DNA from: CAYGTK01 sp964352775
GTDB taxonomy: Bacteria > Bacteroidota > Bacteroidia > Chitinophagales > CAIOSU01
Length of the DNA: 6,485 nucleotides
Direction: 5' to 3'
NCBI GenBank assembly: GCA_964352775.1
Contig: CAYGTK010000217.1
Location: 1 to 6,485 of the forward strand
The position numbers were made by a program, and so were the translations under genes. The notes under the pieces were generated by a model. It was given only the letters and a program-made list of their open reading frames with translations. It was not told where the DNA came from and searched no databases. This document shows, piece by piece, positions 5,301 to 6,485 of the stretch (the first letter of the stretch is position 1; each line of letters begins with the position of its first letter).

Positions 5301-6485
5301 ATGAAAAGAATAATCATAATACTAGCCTTTCTATGCCCTGCACTGATGTGGGGGCAGACAGTAGACAGATGTGGAGGAGTAAACCTCACCTCCAGTAGAG
5401 TTCCAGTCGCAAACGGGACAGATTGTGTGATTGATGGCAGAATTCAGGACCTTGGTGGAACTGGAAACATGACGCTAGGTGCAGGTACGAATATCAATCA
5501 ATTATTAGTGAATACTAATCGAATGCAAGTAGACTTGACCGAAGTAACGCCAGGTCAAACAGGATTTGTAATCAATAACAGTACCGCAGAACCATTACTT
5601 TCTATTTTACCAAGAGGTAATATCCGCTTTTTGTGCACTCCTGATGATGGCGTAGTTCGTTTTGACTTAGACGATAGCCAACAATCGCTCCAAATACAAA
5701 GTGACGTTCCAATTGGTCCTGCAGCAAATCCAAGCCCAAACAGAAATATTTTAACTGTAAATGAGTTTGGTGTTGGTATAGGAAGAGTGGACATGGCAGG
5801 CGCCACAAATCAATATTTTGATGTTTACGGAGAAGAGGGAGTTCGTTTTACTATTGACAATCAAACACAGGCGACGTCAAGATTCCAAGTTAATGTATTT
5901 GACGTTTCAGCGAACCCCGAGATATTTTTCAATGTTCAAGGGGGTTCAACTACAGGTGGTGCTTCAGCTATCTTTGGAGGTGAAATACCGCAAGCTCGCT
6001 TGCATGTTAGGGCCAGCGATGTACCAACTGGAGTAATTGGTACCAAAGCATTTTTAATAGAAGATGAAACCGCCACAGACCTTTTTGTTGTTGAACGTTC
6101 TGGTCATACTGGTATTGGCGTAGCCCTACCAGACCATACTCTTCACGTGGAAGGAACCTTGCAATTGAACATTGATGAAGAGGCAGGGAATGTTTCAACC
6201 GATGACTACATACTAGTCAGAACTTTCGATACAGGAATTCAGAAGGGAAGAGCAAAATGGCAGAAAATTGATTTTGGAAGTGTGGGTGGAGGAATAACGA
6301 GTGCCTGCACTACTTCAACCGCCGTAAATAGAGTTCCTAAAACGGCAGATGCTGATGGCAACCTGACTTGCAGTCAGATTTTTGATGATGGAAATACAGT
6401 TGGTATTGGCTATTCAGACGGCACCTCTCTTCAAAGCGCTTATAAACTCCAAGTTTGTGGTGACATTTTAGCCGAAGGTATAAAC
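5301..6485 (+). CDS. Secreted fibre-like repeat protein, 3'-truncated
   Basis: The frame is open from the ATG at 5301 to the window end, with 395 residues visible. Residues 1-18 are a signal peptide (MKRIIIILAFLCPALMWG, cleavage probably before or after Gln19), so the product should leave the cytoplasm by the Sec route; Cys12 is not in a proper lipobox. The mature part is rich in Gly, Asn, Thr and beta-prone residues. Short motifs recur: GVGIG (157-161), ARLHV (232-236), TGIG...HTLHVEG (270-285) and VGIG...YKLQVCGDI (367-389). The 'GIG...LHVxG' unit is common in Bacteroidota proteins annotated as tail-fibre-domain proteins, many of which end in an intramolecular chaperone (peptidase S74) domain; that end would lie beyond the window. 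Cysteines recur (24, 42, 112, 386 and others), which is compatible with an exported protein. It most likely forms a trimeric surface or appendage fibre; whether it is phage or host is unclear. It has its own structured leader. Confidence 0.75.
   Translation, partial: MKRIIIILAFLCPALMWGQTVDRCGGVNLTSSRVPVANGTDCVIDGRIQDLGGTGNMTLGAGTNINQLLVNTNRMQVDLTEVTPGQTGFVINNSTAEPLLSILPRGNIRFLCTPDDGVVRFDLDDSQQSLQIQSDVPIGPAANPSPNRNILTVNEFGVGIGRVDMAGATNQYFDVYGEEGVRFTIDNQTQATSRFQVNVFDVSANPEIFFNVQGGSTTGGASAIFGGEIPQARLHVRASDVPTGVIGTKAFLIEDETATDLFVVERSGHTGIGVALPDHTLHVEGTLQLNIDEEAGNVSTDDYILVRTFDTGIQKGRAKWQKIDFGSVGGGITSACTTSTAVNRVPKTADADGNLTCSQIFDDGNTVGIGYSDGTSLQSAYKLQVCGDILAEGIN

Noticed and set aside
1..6485. CRISPR array, tRNA or rRNA genes, complete insertion sequence, diversity-generating retroelement
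   Set aside because: No regularly spaced repeats, no cloverleaf or rRNA-like sequence, no transposase or reverse transcriptase frame, and no template/variable repeat pair were seen by eye on either strand.

Overview
The window looks like a piece of a Bacteroidota (Bacteroidetes) chromosome carrying phage- or prophage-like DNA, or possibly a phage genome. The evidence is compositional and architectural. Genes are AT-leaning, and no Shine-Dalgarno motif precedes any of the starts. The last gene begins with a Bacteroidota-style signal peptide ending in ...MWGQ. The proteins (a tape-measure C-terminus with the FADGG/GGEVVINKG signature, stand-alone small GT-A glycosyltransferases, and a 'GIG...LHVEG' fibre repeat protein) are types commonly seen in that phylum. 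No genus can be named from this sequence.

All genes lie on the + strand. Positions 1-1667 hold the 3' part of a large coiled-coil protein ending in a phage tail tape-measure signature. Positions 1668-1980 have no convincing gene but hold a chain of short perfect or near-perfect hairpins and a small degenerate direct repeat. Positions 1981-3694 are a tightly packed unit: a coiled-coil protein of unknown function, then two small GT-A-fold glycosyltransferases, joined by a 4-nt (ATGA) and a 19-nt overlap. A short gap (3695-3742) contains a hairpin followed by a T-rich stretch. Positions 3743-5106 hold a second coupled pair: a Rossmann/methyltransferase-like protein with several expected acidic residues replaced, and a third glycosyltransferase, again joined by an ATGA overlap. 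Positions 5107-5300 are a leader region with two competing stem-loops and a GC-rich hairpin just before the next start. From 5301 to the window end runs an open, 3'-truncated gene for a secreted, fibre-like repeat protein.

A reasonable inference is that the middle genes form a glycan-modification cassette placed between a tail gene and a fibre-like surface protein. Its target could be a tail or fibre protein, or a host surface glycan; the sequence does not say which. The least explained parts are the two structured non-coding stretches (1729-1893 and 5178-5300) and the motif-degraded methyltransferase-like protein.
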